Counted from the stretch's first letter, positions 1 through 6,808 are shown. The stretch is DNA of 7,496 nucleotides from Dehalococcoidia bacterium (GCA_021296025.1 JAGWBF010000021.1:17626-25121), one strand, 5' to 3'. The notes: generated from the letters alone by a model not told the origin. A program made the numbers and translations.

Positions 1-43
<43 letters not shown>

Positions 44-44
44 A

Positions 45-314
45 CTTGCAATAGCGGCCTTCCTGCCGACCACCCTTCTCACCAGGTATTTGTCCCTGGG
101 TTCCATTTGCGCCGTGATCACTGCCTTCGTTACGATGTTGGTCCTTGTGATGGTTGATGGGACCCCATCCACATACCTGTACTACACCGGTATAGGGGGA
201 GTTGTCATAATCTGGCAGCATCGGGGCAACATCCAAAGGATGCTCAACGGCACCGAGAACAGGCTGGGCAGGCCTGCCAAGAAGATATCCCAGGCCCCTC
301 CAGAGGAAGGCTAG
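45..314 (+). CDS. plsY: Glycerol-3-phosphate acyltransferase PlsY, C-terminal part
   Basis: This is the last 89 codons of PlsY, the polytopic membrane enzyme that transfers an acyl group from acyl-phosphate to sn-glycerol-3-phosphate to make lysophosphatidic acid. The 5' part, with the first two catalytic motifs, is missing because the contig ends in the C tract. Visible family signatures are TRYLSLGSI near the start of the fragment, two hydrophobic stretches (roughly AVITAFVTMLVLVMV and YTGIGGVVIIW), and the third conserved motif, HRGNIQRMLNGTENRLG, close to the C-terminus. The frame is open to the left with no start codon that fits the family; an internal TTG at 90 is not a credible start because homology continues upstream of it. 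It ends with TAG at 312-314, ten bases before gpsA, as expected of a plsY-gpsA operon supplying glycerol-3-phosphate and then acylating it. Confidence 0.9.
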   Translation, partial: LAIAAFLPTTLLTRYLSLGSICAVITAFVTMLVLVMVDGTPSTYLYYTGIGGVVIIWQHRGNIQRMLNGTENRLGRPAKKISQAPPEEG

Positions 315-324
315 GCAGCCCGCC

Positions 325-1359
325 TTGACCAAGGTCGCAATTGTAGGCTCGACCACATGGGGCACCACCCTGGGTATAGTCATGGCCCGAAAGGGAATCG
401 AGGCGGTCCTCCTGGCTCGTACCAGCGAAGAGGCGTCCAGGATGCAGTCGGAACGCCGGCATCTTCGGCACCTGCAGGGTATCTCCTTCCCCGATGGCCT
501 GAGGGTGTCGGGGGACCCCGAGGAAGCCTTGGAAGCAGCCAAGATAGCCGTAGTTGCCGTTCCAGCCAAAGACTTTCGAAGCAACCTGCGTAGCATCCGT
601 CCGGCCCTTCGAGGAGAGGTCGCTATTGTAAGCGCCACCAAGGGGTTGGAGCCGGAATCGGCCTTGCGCATGAGCCAGGTGATGGAAGAGGAGGTCCCGT
701 CGGCCTTGCACCCCCTGGTGTGCGTGCTGTCGGGCCCCAACCTGGCCGGAGAGATTGCGGCCGGCCGGCCCTCATCCTCCGTCGTTGCCTCCAGATCGGA
801 AGAGGCCTCCCGGGAGGTGCAGGAATCGCTGATGTCGTCCACCTTCAGGGTTTACACCAACGATGATGTTGTAGGGGTGGAGTTGGGTGGGACCCTGAAG
901 AACATAATCGCCATAGGGGCGGGCATCTGCGATGGCATGAAGTACGGGGAAAATGGCAAGGCTGCTCTCATCACTCGGGGACTGGCCGAGATCACGCGCC
1001 TGGGAGTTGCGGCGGGGGCCAACCCAGCCACCTTTGCCGGGCTGGCGGGCATGGGGGACCTGGTAGCTACTTGTGTAAGCCCCCTCAGTCGCAACCGTCA
1101 CGTAGGGGAGCAGCTCGCTCTGGGGCGCACCACCGACGAGATACTGGCCTCCATGACCAACGTGGCTGAAGGGGTCCAGACCACTGCCGAGGCGTTGAAG
1201 ATGGCGAGGAAGCTGGGGGTGGAGATGCCCATAACGGAGGCCATCTACAGGGTGCTATTCGAGAAGCTGGACCCGACGAAAGCTGTGATGGAGCTTATGG
1301 GACGCCCTCCCCGCTCTGAAGACGACGGGAGCATCTCCTGGGGTGCTGGGGATTCTTAG
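325..1359 (+). CDS. gpsA: NAD(P)-dependent glycerol-3-phosphate dehydrogenase GpsA
   Basis: This 344-residue cytoplasmic enzyme reduces dihydroxyacetone phosphate to sn-glycerol-3-phosphate, the substrate of the PlsY encoded just upstream. Its length is normal for the family. The N-terminal Rossmann domain begins VAIVGSTTWGTTLG (residues 4-17), followed by SATKGLE (103-109) and SGPNLAGE (136-143). The C-terminal helical domain has ELGGTLKNIIAIGAG (186-200) with the expected catalytic Lys192, then GLAGMGDLVATC (239-250), the SRNR segment (255-258) and AEGVQTTAEAL (281-291). The start is TTG at 325; homology begins immediately after it and the first in-frame ATG lies inside the Rossmann fold. 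The purine-rich GAGGAAGG at 303-310 may be the ribosome binding site, although 14 bases is long spacing. The nucleotide loop reads G-S-T-T-W-G, lacking the usual middle glycine. The TAG stop interlocks with the opposing prmA stop. Confidence 0.95.
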   Translation: MTKVAIVGSTTWGTTLGIVMARKGIEAVLLARTSEEASRMQSERRHLRHLQGISFPDGLRVSGDPEEALEAAKIAVVAVPAKDFRSNLRSIRPALRGEVAIVSATKGLEPESALRMSQVMEEEVPSALHPLVCVLSGPNLAGEIAAGRPSSSVVASRSEEASREVQESLMSSTFRVYTNDDVVGVELGGTLKNIIAIGAGICDGMKYGENGKAALITRGLAEITRLGVAAGANPATFAGLAGMGDLVATCVSPLSRNRHVGEQLALGRTTDEILASMTNVAEGVQTTAEALKMARKLGVEMPITEAIYRVLFEKLDPTKAVMELMGRPPRSEDDGSISWGAGDS

Positions 1360-2225
1360 GAGGGCCCGGCGCCCTTCATGAGGGTGATGGCAGCCCAGTC
1401 GTCGGTTATGGCCACCCTTTCGGTGACGAACCCTGCTTCTCCCAGCGCTGACTTGGTCTCGTCGGCCTGGTCCGCCAGCATGCCCGATGCGATGAGCTTG
1501 CCTCCGGGCTTGAGTATGTCGTAAAGGGCGGGGCCCCGCTCCTCTATGGTCTTCTTGCTGATGTTGGCTGCCGCGAGGTCGAAGGATGCCGGGGCAGCGG
1601 TGCGGTGGGGAAGGCTGCCTCGCACCAGGGTGATGCGGTCGGTGAGGCGGGCATCCCGCAGGTTCTTGCGGGCTGCCCGCAGAGCTATGGGGTCGATGTC
1701 CATGGCCAGCGAGCTTTCGGCGCCCAGGCGGATGGAAGCGATGCTCAGGATGGCCGATCCGGTGCCCAGATCCAGCAGGCGCATCCCAGGTTTGACCTCA
1801 TCCTCCAGGGCTTCCAGAACCATCTTGGTCGTGGGATGGTAGCCCGTTCCGAAGGCCATCCCAGGGTCAAGCTCGATGACCACCTCACCTTCGGAGGGTT
1901 CGTAGCTAATCCACGAGGGCTTTATGACCAGCCGCCTGCCAATATTCAGCAGGGTGAAATGGGCCTTCCAAGCCGTTTCCCAGTCAGCCTCTTCCAGGTC
2001 CCTCACCGTCAGCTTGGCCAGGGGTTCGATAACCTGCACCAGCTTGGTCCCCACCTCTATCTGGGCCATGCGGCGCTTGGATGTGTTTGGCAGGTAGGTA
2101 CGCAGCAACATCCGACCCGGCCCGGCATCCTCCAAGGAGAGACCTCGGCCATAGCGACCAAACAGGTAGGAGATAGGCTCCACGTACTCGGATGAAACCA
2201 GGATGCTTAGCTCCTGCCATTTCAT
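1356..2225 (-). CDS. prmA: Ribosomal protein L11 methyltransferase PrmA
   Basis: A 289-residue SAM-dependent methyltransferase predicted to trimethylate ribosomal protein L11. The N-terminal substrate-recognition domain opens MKWQELSILV, as in the family, and is followed by the linker DWETAWKAHF (81-90). The catalytic domain carries the PrmA signature DPGMAFGTGYHPTT (120-133), SAM motif I LLDLGTGSAILSIA (150-163), the acidic motif DIDP (176-179), and AANI (219-222) at the NPPY-like position. Motif I has Ala158 where Gly is common (GTGSGIL). The ATG at 2225 is supported by homology from residue 1; the upstream GGGGGA (2240-2235) is a modest Shine-Dalgarno. A six-codon reading frame on the same strand (ATG at 2242) ends with a TGA that overlaps this ATG. 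prmA is last on its strand and converges with gpsA. It may be read with the upstream amidohydrolase gene or from an unseen promoter in the 122-base gap, where a hairpin lies. Confidence 0.95.
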   Translation of the reverse strand: MKWQELSILVSSEYVEPISYLFGRYGRGLSLEDAGPGRMLLRTYLPNTSKRRMAQIEVGTKLVQVIEPLAKLTVRDLEEADWETAWKAHFTLLNIGRRLVIKPSWISYEPSEGEVVIELDPGMAFGTGYHPTTKMVLEALEDEVKPGMRLLDLGTGSAILSIASIRLGAESSLAMDIDPIALRAARKNLRDARLTDRITLVRGSLPHRTAAPASFDLAAANISKKTIEERGPALYDILKPGGKLIASGMLADQADETKSALGEAGFVTERVAITDDWAAITLMKGAGPS

Positions 2226-2247
2226 CGCTGCTCGTCCCCCATGCCCA

Positions 2248-2277
2248 CTAGAGGCCAGGTTTCCACCTGGCCTTCAG
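2248..2277 (-). other. Hairpin in the leader of prmA
   Basis: GGCCAGGT (2253-2260) and ACCTGGCC (2265-2272) form a perfect 8-bp inverted repeat around a 4-base loop. Read on the - strand the loop is GGAA, which matches the stable GNRA tetraloop class. Flanking bases extend the pairing to about 13 bp with one mismatch. It lies 22 bases upstream of the prmA start and about 70 bases after the amidohydrolase stop. No T tract follows on the - strand, so it is not a canonical intrinsic terminator. It could be an mRNA-stabilising or processing structure, or a leader element. Confidence 0.5.
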
Positions 2278-2347
2278 GGGAGAGGGACAGGGGGACCAAG
2301 GTGGATGCGTGCAGGAGCCCCAGAGACGACGCAAGAGTCAGGTACAT

Positions 2348-3565
2348 CTAGGCGCTTGCGGTAGCCGCTGCCTCGGGCTGGTGGGCCGGTTGGGCATCCA
2401 GCTTGAAGTAGTCGACGGTGTTCCTGACCCAGATGCGCTCCTTCTCATCTTCGGGAATGTCGGCGTATATCTCGTCGATGAAAGCGCGGGAGTTGGGCCA
2501 TTCGCATTCGATGTGCGGGAAGTCGGTGGCGAACAGGATATGGTCAACGCCTATGTGGTGGCGCAGCTCCACGGCAACCTTCTCGTATTGGACGCTGAAG
2601 TAGATGTGGTCCCTCACGTACTCGCTGGGCAGGCGTTTCAGGGGCACAAACCCAAGCTGCTCCTGGGCCCAGCCGTTGTGGCGTTCATACCACAGGTCGG
2701 CGTGTTCCAACCAGAAGGGGACCCACCCCAGGCGCGTCTCTGCAAAGAACATCTTGAGCTTGGGGAAGCGGTCGAACACGCCTGACAGCACCATCTGGGT
2801 GATGCTGATGGCGGGGGGCAGACCGAAGTTGGTGATCCACTCCAGGAAGGGTCGGCGTAGTCTGGACATCACCTTGGGGTCTTCCTTGGGATAAACGAAG
2901 GTGGGGTGATTCGCCCGGGCGCCGGTGCGGTTGTACGCGACGTGGCACGTCAGGGGCATGTCCATATCCACGGCGGCCGCCCAGAAGCGGTCATCGTCTG
3001 CTGTAGGGTAGCCCTTTGCGCTGGGCAGAACGCCCAGCACCACACCCTTAAGACTCAGCTTGGCGCAGTGCTCCATCTCGGCGATGGCATCATCGACGTT
3101 TGTCCAGGGAATGACACCCATGCCGATGAGCCGGTCCGGGGCCACGGGGCAGTACTCTTCACCCAGCCAGTCGTTGTATCCCCGGATAACCGCCTTGTAC
3201 ACCTCATCATGGCTGATGTTTCGCCACAGGACAGGCCCCGCAACCATAGCTGTAAAGAGCACCTCGGCATCGATGCCGTCGATGTCCTGCTCCTTGACGC
3301 GCTGCTCTGGAGGGCCGACGCCCGCCGCGCCATCGACCGTGATGCCGAAGGGCTGCCACTGGGCCGCCGACCTGCCTGCCCGCAGATCGAGGAAGTTTGC
3401 TTCCTGCAGGGGTTGTCCCTCCACCAGGATCGCATCCCCACCGTCGGGGAGCTTCACTGTGTGGGGCGCCCGGTCTCTGTACTTCTGGGGGACGCGGTGC
3501 ATCCAGGTTTCCGGGGTCACCTCCAGGTGCCCGTCGCTGGAAACAAGCCGGTAATCTCGCGCCAT
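2348..3565 (-). CDS. Amidohydrolase-family (ACMSD-like) metal-dependent hydrolase or decarboxylase
   Basis: A 405-residue cytoplasmic TIM-barrel protein of the amidohydrolase-2 family, whose characterised members include aminocarboxymuconate-semialdehyde decarboxylase and aromatic decarboxylases as well as hydrolases. Likely metal-site residues are DGHLE (11-15, with His13 and Glu15), His208 in TCHVAYN, Glu276 in FFAETRLGW, and Asp348 in LFATDFPH, the last in the strongly conserved late-barrel motif. NFGLPPAISITQMVLSGVFDRFPKL (246-270) is the typical strand-helix block before the fourth ligand. Compared with ACMSD, two histidine ligands seem to be glutamates, so decarboxylase versus hydrolase cannot be settled. 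The C-terminus ends in a short Ala-rich tail (about 391-405). The ATG at 3565 is well supported: AGGAGG (3576-3571) sits five bases upstream. A promoter-like sequence precedes it, so it may be transcribed separately from the epimerase gene 130 bases upstream while serving the same pathway. Confidence 0.85.
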   Translation of the reverse strand: MARDYRLVSSDGHLEVTPETWMHRVPQKYRDRAPHTVKLPDGGDAILVEGQPLQEANFLDLRAGRSAAQWQPFGITVDGAAGVGPPEQRVKEQDIDGIDAEVLFTAMVAGPVLWRNISHDEVYKAVIRGYNDWLGEEYCPVAPDRLIGMGVIPWTNVDDAIAEMEHCAKLSLKGVVLGVLPSAKGYPTADDDRFWAAAVDMDMPLTCHVAYNRTGARANHPTFVYPKEDPKVMSRLRRPFLEWITNFGLPPAISITQMVLSGVFDRFPKLKMFFAETRLGWVPFWLEHADLWYERHNGWAQEQLGFVPLKRLPSEYVRDHIYFSVQYEKVAVELRHHIGVDHILFATDFPHIECEWPNSRAFIDEIYADIPEDEKERIWVRNTVDYFKLDAQPAHQPEAAATASA

Positions 3566-3608
3566 AAGTGCCTCCTGGCCAAAAGGCGTTGGGTGCTAAG
3601 TTAGCCCT

Positions 3609-3637
3609 ATCTTAGTAAACCGCTCCTGCAGTTACAA
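3609..3637 (-). promoter_or_regulatory. Probable sigma70-type promoter of the amidohydrolase gene
   Basis: On the - strand TTGTAA (3637-3632) and TAAGAT (3614-3609) match the -35 and -10 consensus at 4 of 6 positions each, with an ideal 17-base spacer. Transcription would start near 3602, giving a leader of about 36 bases before the ATG at 3565. Two small dyads accompany it: GCAGTT-AC-AACTGC (3628-3641) across the -35 box, and GCTAA-G-TTAGC (3595-3605) at the expected start point. This is where operators for a repressor usually sit. The assignment rests on pattern matching only. Confidence 0.45.
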
Positions 3638-3641
3638 CTGC
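3628..3641. promoter_or_regulatory. Inverted repeat over the -35 box (possible operator)
   Basis: GCAGTT and AACTGC are perfect 6-base arms around a 2-base centre. The right half contains the proposed -35 element of the amidohydrolase promoter, so a dimeric regulator bound here would compete with RNA polymerase. No regulator gene lies in the window. Short dyads also arise by chance. Confidence 0.3.
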
Positions 3642-3695
3642 CCGCGGGGCTTCCCATGCCCCTTCTACCCTGAAGAGAATCCCCTGGAGTGAACC

Positions 3696-4685
3696 CTACA
3701 TGCTGGCGATGGGCTGGAGTCCGAAGGCCTTCATGGTCTCCAGGTAGTCCCGAATGCCGGCTTCCAGGTCTGCGTACTGGGGCTCGTATCCCAGCTCCCT
3801 GCGAGCCCGGGAAATGTCGAACAGCGCGTAGCGGGGATGATTGCCGCCCATGTAGTCCAAGCCGGGGCCTATCTCCACATCCGCCCCCGGAACAACCTTT
3901 CCCAGGGCCTCGGCAAATTCGCCCACGCTGGTCAGCCGGCCGCTGGAGATGTTGTAGAAGTTGGAGGGTACCTCATCGGCCAGGCACGCCTTCACAATAC
4001 CTTGGGCCGCATCCTTGATATAGACGATGTCGTCCTTCTGCTCGGCCCCCTGCTTTATCTTGGTGGGCCTGCCCAGCATGGCGTTTTCCACCAAGGTGCT
4101 GAACAGGGAGAGGATGCCGTGGCGTACCAGCTTTCCGGGGCCCCAGGTGTGCCCGAAGCGCAGGGCCGCAAACTCCAGACCGTACCGCTTCTGGTAGGCG
4201 ACCCCTACGTTCTCGCCCAGTATCTTGGCGCCTGGATAAACAAGGTCGTTTTCGGGGTTGCGCACATGATCTTCGGTGACGGGCGCATAGGTGGGATGGA
4301 AGTGCTCCCCTGACCGGATCTGTCCGTACACACCCTTGGAGCTGGTAAACACGAAGCGTCGGATGCCCTTCTGCTTCGCTGCCTCCAGCATGTTTATGGT
4401 GCCCACAGCCCCCACCTGGAAACCCATGTAAGGGTCCGACTCGGCGTCGATAAGGTTGGCGGCGTGGATGATCCGGGTTGGGCGGTACCTTTCTATGACG
4501 TAGAGGATATCGTCCAGGTTGGTGATGTCGCCCTTGGCTACGTCAATGGCCTCGGAGATGTCCGCCAGGAAGCTGAGGTCGGGATTGCGGGACATACCCA
4601 CGGGGCGGAGGTTCTCCCGGACCAGCTGGCGCATGACCTGGCTGCCGATTACTCCGTATCCACCGGTTACCAGTACATCGGACAT
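3696..4685 (-). CDS. NAD-dependent epimerase/dehydratase (extended SDR family)
   Basis: A 329-residue extended short-chain dehydrogenase/reductase. The N-terminal Rossmann fold starts VLVTGGYGVIGSQV (4-17) with the GxxGxxG loop of extended SDRs, followed by the acidic KGDITN (51-56) and HAAN (74-77). The catalytic triad is visible as Ser115/Ser116 in FVFTSSKGVYG and Tyr150-x3-Lys154 in VYPGAK. The segment LRFGHTWGPG (175-184) and the C-terminal SRARRELGYEPQ (292-303) are typical of UDP-sugar epimerase relatives. The family includes nucleotide-sugar epimerases and dehydratases, but the neighbours here are catabolic oxygenases, so a small-molecule oxidoreduction step is at least as likely as sugar metabolism. 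The ATG at 4685 follows an AGAGG with 7-base spacing and lies 16 bases after the LLM stop, indicating co-transcription. The substrate is unknown. Confidence 0.85.
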   Translation of the reverse strand: MSDVLVTGGYGVIGSQVMRQLVRENLRPVGMSRNPDLSFLADISEAIDVAKGDITNLDDILYVIERYRPTRIIHAANLIDAESDPYMGFQVGAVGTINMLEAAKQKGIRRFVFTSSKGVYGQIRSGEHFHPTYAPVTEDHVRNPENDLVYPGAKILGENVGVAYQKRYGLEFAALRFGHTWGPGKLVRHGILSLFSTLVENAMLGRPTKIKQGAEQKDDIVYIKDAAQGIVKACLADEVPSNFYNISSGRLTSVGEFAEALGKVVPGADVEIGPGLDYMGGNHPRYALFDISRARRELGYEPQYADLEAGIRDYLETMKAFGLQPIASM

Positions 4686-4701
4686 ATTGCACCTCTGAAC
4701 G

Positions 4702-5616
4702 TCATGGAGTTGCCGCTGCCGGGCTTCTCAGCTTTGCAATGACCTCTTCGCCGAAGCGCTGAAGCTGCTCATCTATCCCGTCGGGGGCGAAAGCCAGTTG
4801 GAAGGTATCGACACCAAGCTCCAGGAAATGCTGGATGTCGCCCATGATCCGGTCGGGAGGGCCGACTAGACCTCCGGGAATCCCGTGCACCCAGGGGACC
4901 TTGGTTGCAGGGTCTTCTTCGCCTATGTAGCCGTAGCCGCTGAGCACCCTGTGGATGGTGCTGGGGTCCCGGCCGGAGGCTTCTGCCGAGTCTTCCAGGG
5001 TCCGTATCTGGGATGCGTAACTCTCTTCGTTGTCGATCCAGCCCTGGTTCTTCACCCAGCCATCGGCGACAGTTCCCGCCAACCGCAGGTTTCGTGGCTG
5101 GCCAGCGCCGATGAAGATGGGGACCTGCTCATTGAACGGACGGGGGAGCACCCTGGCCCCGGCAACGGAGAGCCTCTTCCCCTGGTAGTCGAAGGGCTCT
5201 CCCTCCCACAGGCCGCGGATGATGGCTATGGCATCCCCCAGGTCGGTGATCCGCTGGCCGGGTGTGCCATAGGTGCACCCGTATGAGATGTACTGTTCCT
5301 GCATTCCACCAGCGCCCAGGGTGAGAATTAGCCGGCCTTGGGTGAGCTGGTCCAAGCTGGCCGCCATCTTGGCCAGCAACGCGGGGTTGCGCCATGGGAC
5401 GTTGAGGGTGGAGTGGGTGACCTGTAGGTGCTTGGTCTGCACCCCGACAGCGGTAGCGGCTGTCCAAGCCTCGATGTTGTTTCCGGGGGGCTGGTCGCTG
5501 AAGGCGATAAAGTCGAAGCCGTTGTCCTCTCCCACCTGTCCGACATGGACAATCATGTCCCCCGGAATCGCCCTGGTGTGAAGGCCAAAGCGTATGGAGT
5601 TTGTGCTCCTGGCCAT
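4702..5616 (-). CDS. LLM-class flavin-dependent oxidoreductase (luciferase-like)
   Basis: A 304-residue TIM-barrel protein of the bacterial-luciferase-like superfamily, which uses FMN for monooxygenation or F420 for hydride transfer. The sequence shows FGLHTR in the first strand (10-15), the family block RNPALLAK (76-83) leading to SLDQLTQGRLILTLGAGG (87-104), an RGLWEGEPFDYQG segment (134-146), PIFIGAGQPRNLRLAGTVADGW (166-187), and the late LVGPPDRIMGDIQHFLELGVD (250-270), where these proteins bind the cofactor phosphate or close the barrel. There is no signal peptide. The cofactor cannot be decided from the motifs. The ATG at 5616 has AAAGG about seven bases upstream. The gene starts 21 bases after the dioxygenase stop and ends 16 bases before the epimerase start, so it is the middle member of a compact operon. 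Oxygenation of a substrate for the neighbouring enzymes is a reasonable inference. Confidence 0.88.
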   Translation of the reverse strand: MARSTNSIRFGLHTRAIPGDMIVHVGQVGEDNGFDFIAFSDQPPGNNIEAWTAATAVGVQTKHLQVTHSTLNVPWRNPALLAKMAASLDQLTQGRLILTLGAGGMQEQYISYGCTYGTPGQRITDLGDAIAIIRGLWEGEPFDYQGKRLSVAGARVLPRPFNEQVPIFIGAGQPRNLRLAGTVADGWVKNQGWIDNEESYASQIRTLEDSAEASGRDPSTIHRVLSGYGYIGEEDPATKVPWVHGIPGGLVGPPDRIMGDIQHFLELGVDTFQLAFAPDGIDEQLQRFGEEVIAKLRSPAAATP

Positions 5617-5637
5617 GCTACGCCTTTCTCGTACCGG

Positions 5638-6690
5638 TTAGGTCCACTGGGCGAATCCCCATCCACCGCCCGTGCCGGCGGGAGATCGGTACACCGGAAC
5701 ATAGTCCAGCAGGTCCATCTCCAGATGCTCCAGCCCGCCGGCGATGGTGACCCAGTTCATGGTCTCCGAGTTGCCCGAGTACAGGCGATGCCTGGGCAGG
5801 TTCCGAAGGGCTTCGGCGTCCCTGGATTTCATGGCATCCAGGGCCATCCTGTCCACCTCCTCATCTACAACGAAGTGGCTGAGGCCTCCAGAGGCTACCA
5901 GCGCAACCCTTGCATTGCTCCCCCATGCCTCGACAGCTTCGCGGAGAGCTTGGCCCAGGGCGTAGCAGCGCTTGGGAGTCACCTGGTTGGGCGGATAGAA
6001 GGTGTTCTGGATCACCGGCACTATGGGCACAGGGTTGTTGTCCATCAGCCTCTTGACCACGAAGGAGGAGGCGTGGGGCACCCCTTGGCGCCTTGGCTCG
6101 GTGGTGCGGTCGAAGTTGGGCAGGTAGCCTGATGCGCCCACATGTCCCCCGTAGCTGTCCCGCTGGTAGCGGCAATGGGCAACGTCGAAGTCCGCATCCC
6201 TGAGGAATTCGATGAGGTGCAGGCCCAGGCCGGCATCCACCGGCACATCCATCTCCACGTCACCGTATCCCCATGCAGAAGCCCTGGCTGAGGGGGAAGC
6301 GCCGTCGCCGGGTATCCTGGGAATGAGCCGTATGGACTCGCCCCAGTAGATGGCCAGGCTGGGCATAACATCGTCGAAGAAGAACTCCTCCTGGTCGTCG
6401 CCTACTATGACAACCACGTCGGGCTTGGCTTCGGCCAGCGAGCGCGCCAGCTGCGCCAAGCACTCCTGGATAGCGTTGTGCTGAGAGGTGAAATGCTCCA
6501 GGGTGAGCTGGCTGGCGATGGACGGGTCGGCCCGCTCCAGGAGCTCTTCATAGGTCAGCACCTTGCCGTCGGGAGGAGCGGACAGCATAGGGTTTCTCTT
6601 GTCCCGCTCCCCCATGTCGTGCCACAGGTCCGGGGGCAGGCTCATCATTGGGCTGTGGGATGACCCGATCCCCAACACTACTTCTGCCAT
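5638..6690 (-). CDS. LigB-like class III extradiol ring-cleavage dioxygenase homologue
   Basis: A 350-residue protein related to the catalytic beta subunit (LigB) of protocatechuate 4,5-dioxygenase, a non-haem Fe(II) enzyme that opens catechol-type rings beside the hydroxyls. Family features are GIGSSHSPMM (7-16) with His12 at the position of a LigB iron ligand, VVIVGDDQEEFF (93-104), PVIQNTFYPPNQVTPKRCYALGQAL (225-249), and VASGGLSHFVVDE (265-277) with His272 at the place of the LigB active-site base. Glu309 in SGNSETMNW probably corresponds to the glutamate iron ligand. The second histidine ligand is less certain; His66 and His71 are candidates. No alpha subunit (LigA) is encoded in the window, so it may act alone as many relatives do. 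It is somewhat longer than LigB. The ATG at 6690 is supported by AGGAGG four bases upstream. Amine-oxidising or non-catechol activities are known in related folds, so the substrate is open. Confidence 0.85.
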   Translation of the reverse strand: MAEVVLGIGSSHSPMMSLPPDLWHDMGERDKRNPMLSAPPDGKVLTYEELLERADPSIASQLTLEHFTSQHNAIQECLAQLARSLAEAKPDVVVIVGDDQEEFFFDDVMPSLAIYWGESIRLIPRIPGDGASPSARASAWGYGDVEMDVPVDAGLGLHLIEFLRDADFDVAHCRYQRDSYGGHVGASGYLPNFDRTTEPRRQGVPHASSFVVKRLMDNNPVPIVPVIQNTFYPPNQVTPKRCYALGQALREAVEAWGSNARVALVASGGLSHFVVDEEVDRMALDAMKSRDAEALRNLPRHRLYSGNSETMNWVTIAGGLEHLEMDLLDYVPVYRSPAGTGGGWGFAQWT

Positions 6691-6715
6691 GGCTCCTCCT
6701 TTCGGCTAAGGGTTC

Positions 6716-6725
6716 CTCCTAGGAG
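6716..6725. repeat. 10-bp perfect palindrome before the dioxygenase gene
   Basis: CTCCTAGGAG lies 26 bases upstream of the dioxygenase start. On the - strand its GCTCCT arm (6726-6721) is also complementary to AGGAGC (6697-6692), which overlaps the Shine-Dalgarno. It could therefore be a regulator site or part of a leader structure. The gap 6691-6808 otherwise shows no convincing promoter. Confidence 0.35.
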
Positions 6726-6795
6726 CATCCAACTACAGGTCAGTCGATGCTGTCTGCCTTGCAAGTCTCCCTCGGATGTATGTGCGTCTCTACGT

Positions 6796-6808
6796 GCGCC
6801 GGGGGCGC
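6796..6808 (-). terminator. Short GC hairpin immediately after the VOC stop
   Basis: GCGCC (6796-6800) and GGCGC (6804-6808) form a perfect 5-bp stem with a 3-base loop, beginning directly at the VOC gene's TAA. There is no run of T after it on the - strand, so intrinsic termination is doubtful. It may be an attenuating or mRNA-protecting structure that separates VOC expression from the downstream operon. Confidence 0.3.

Noticed and set aside
244..711. 155-residue - strand frame opposite gpsA
   Set aside because: It is antisense to the conserved gpsA N-terminal half and shows no domain of its own.
2309..2785. 158-residue + strand frame opposite the amidohydrolase gene
   Set aside because: It is antisense to a gene with clear motifs, shows no recognisable domain, and arises from high GC content; the same holds for the + strand frames at 2906-3604, 3837-4313 and 5428-6132.
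3646..3662. GGGGC/GCCCC inverted repeat as terminator of the epimerase gene
   Set aside because: The stem is five base pairs with a 7-base loop and no T tract follows on the - strand, so there is no support for termination.
6721..6780. Sigma70 promoter with TTGCAA for the dioxygenase gene
   Set aside because: No acceptable -10 box lies 16-19 bases downstream; the best candidate, TGTAGT, is 21 bases away.
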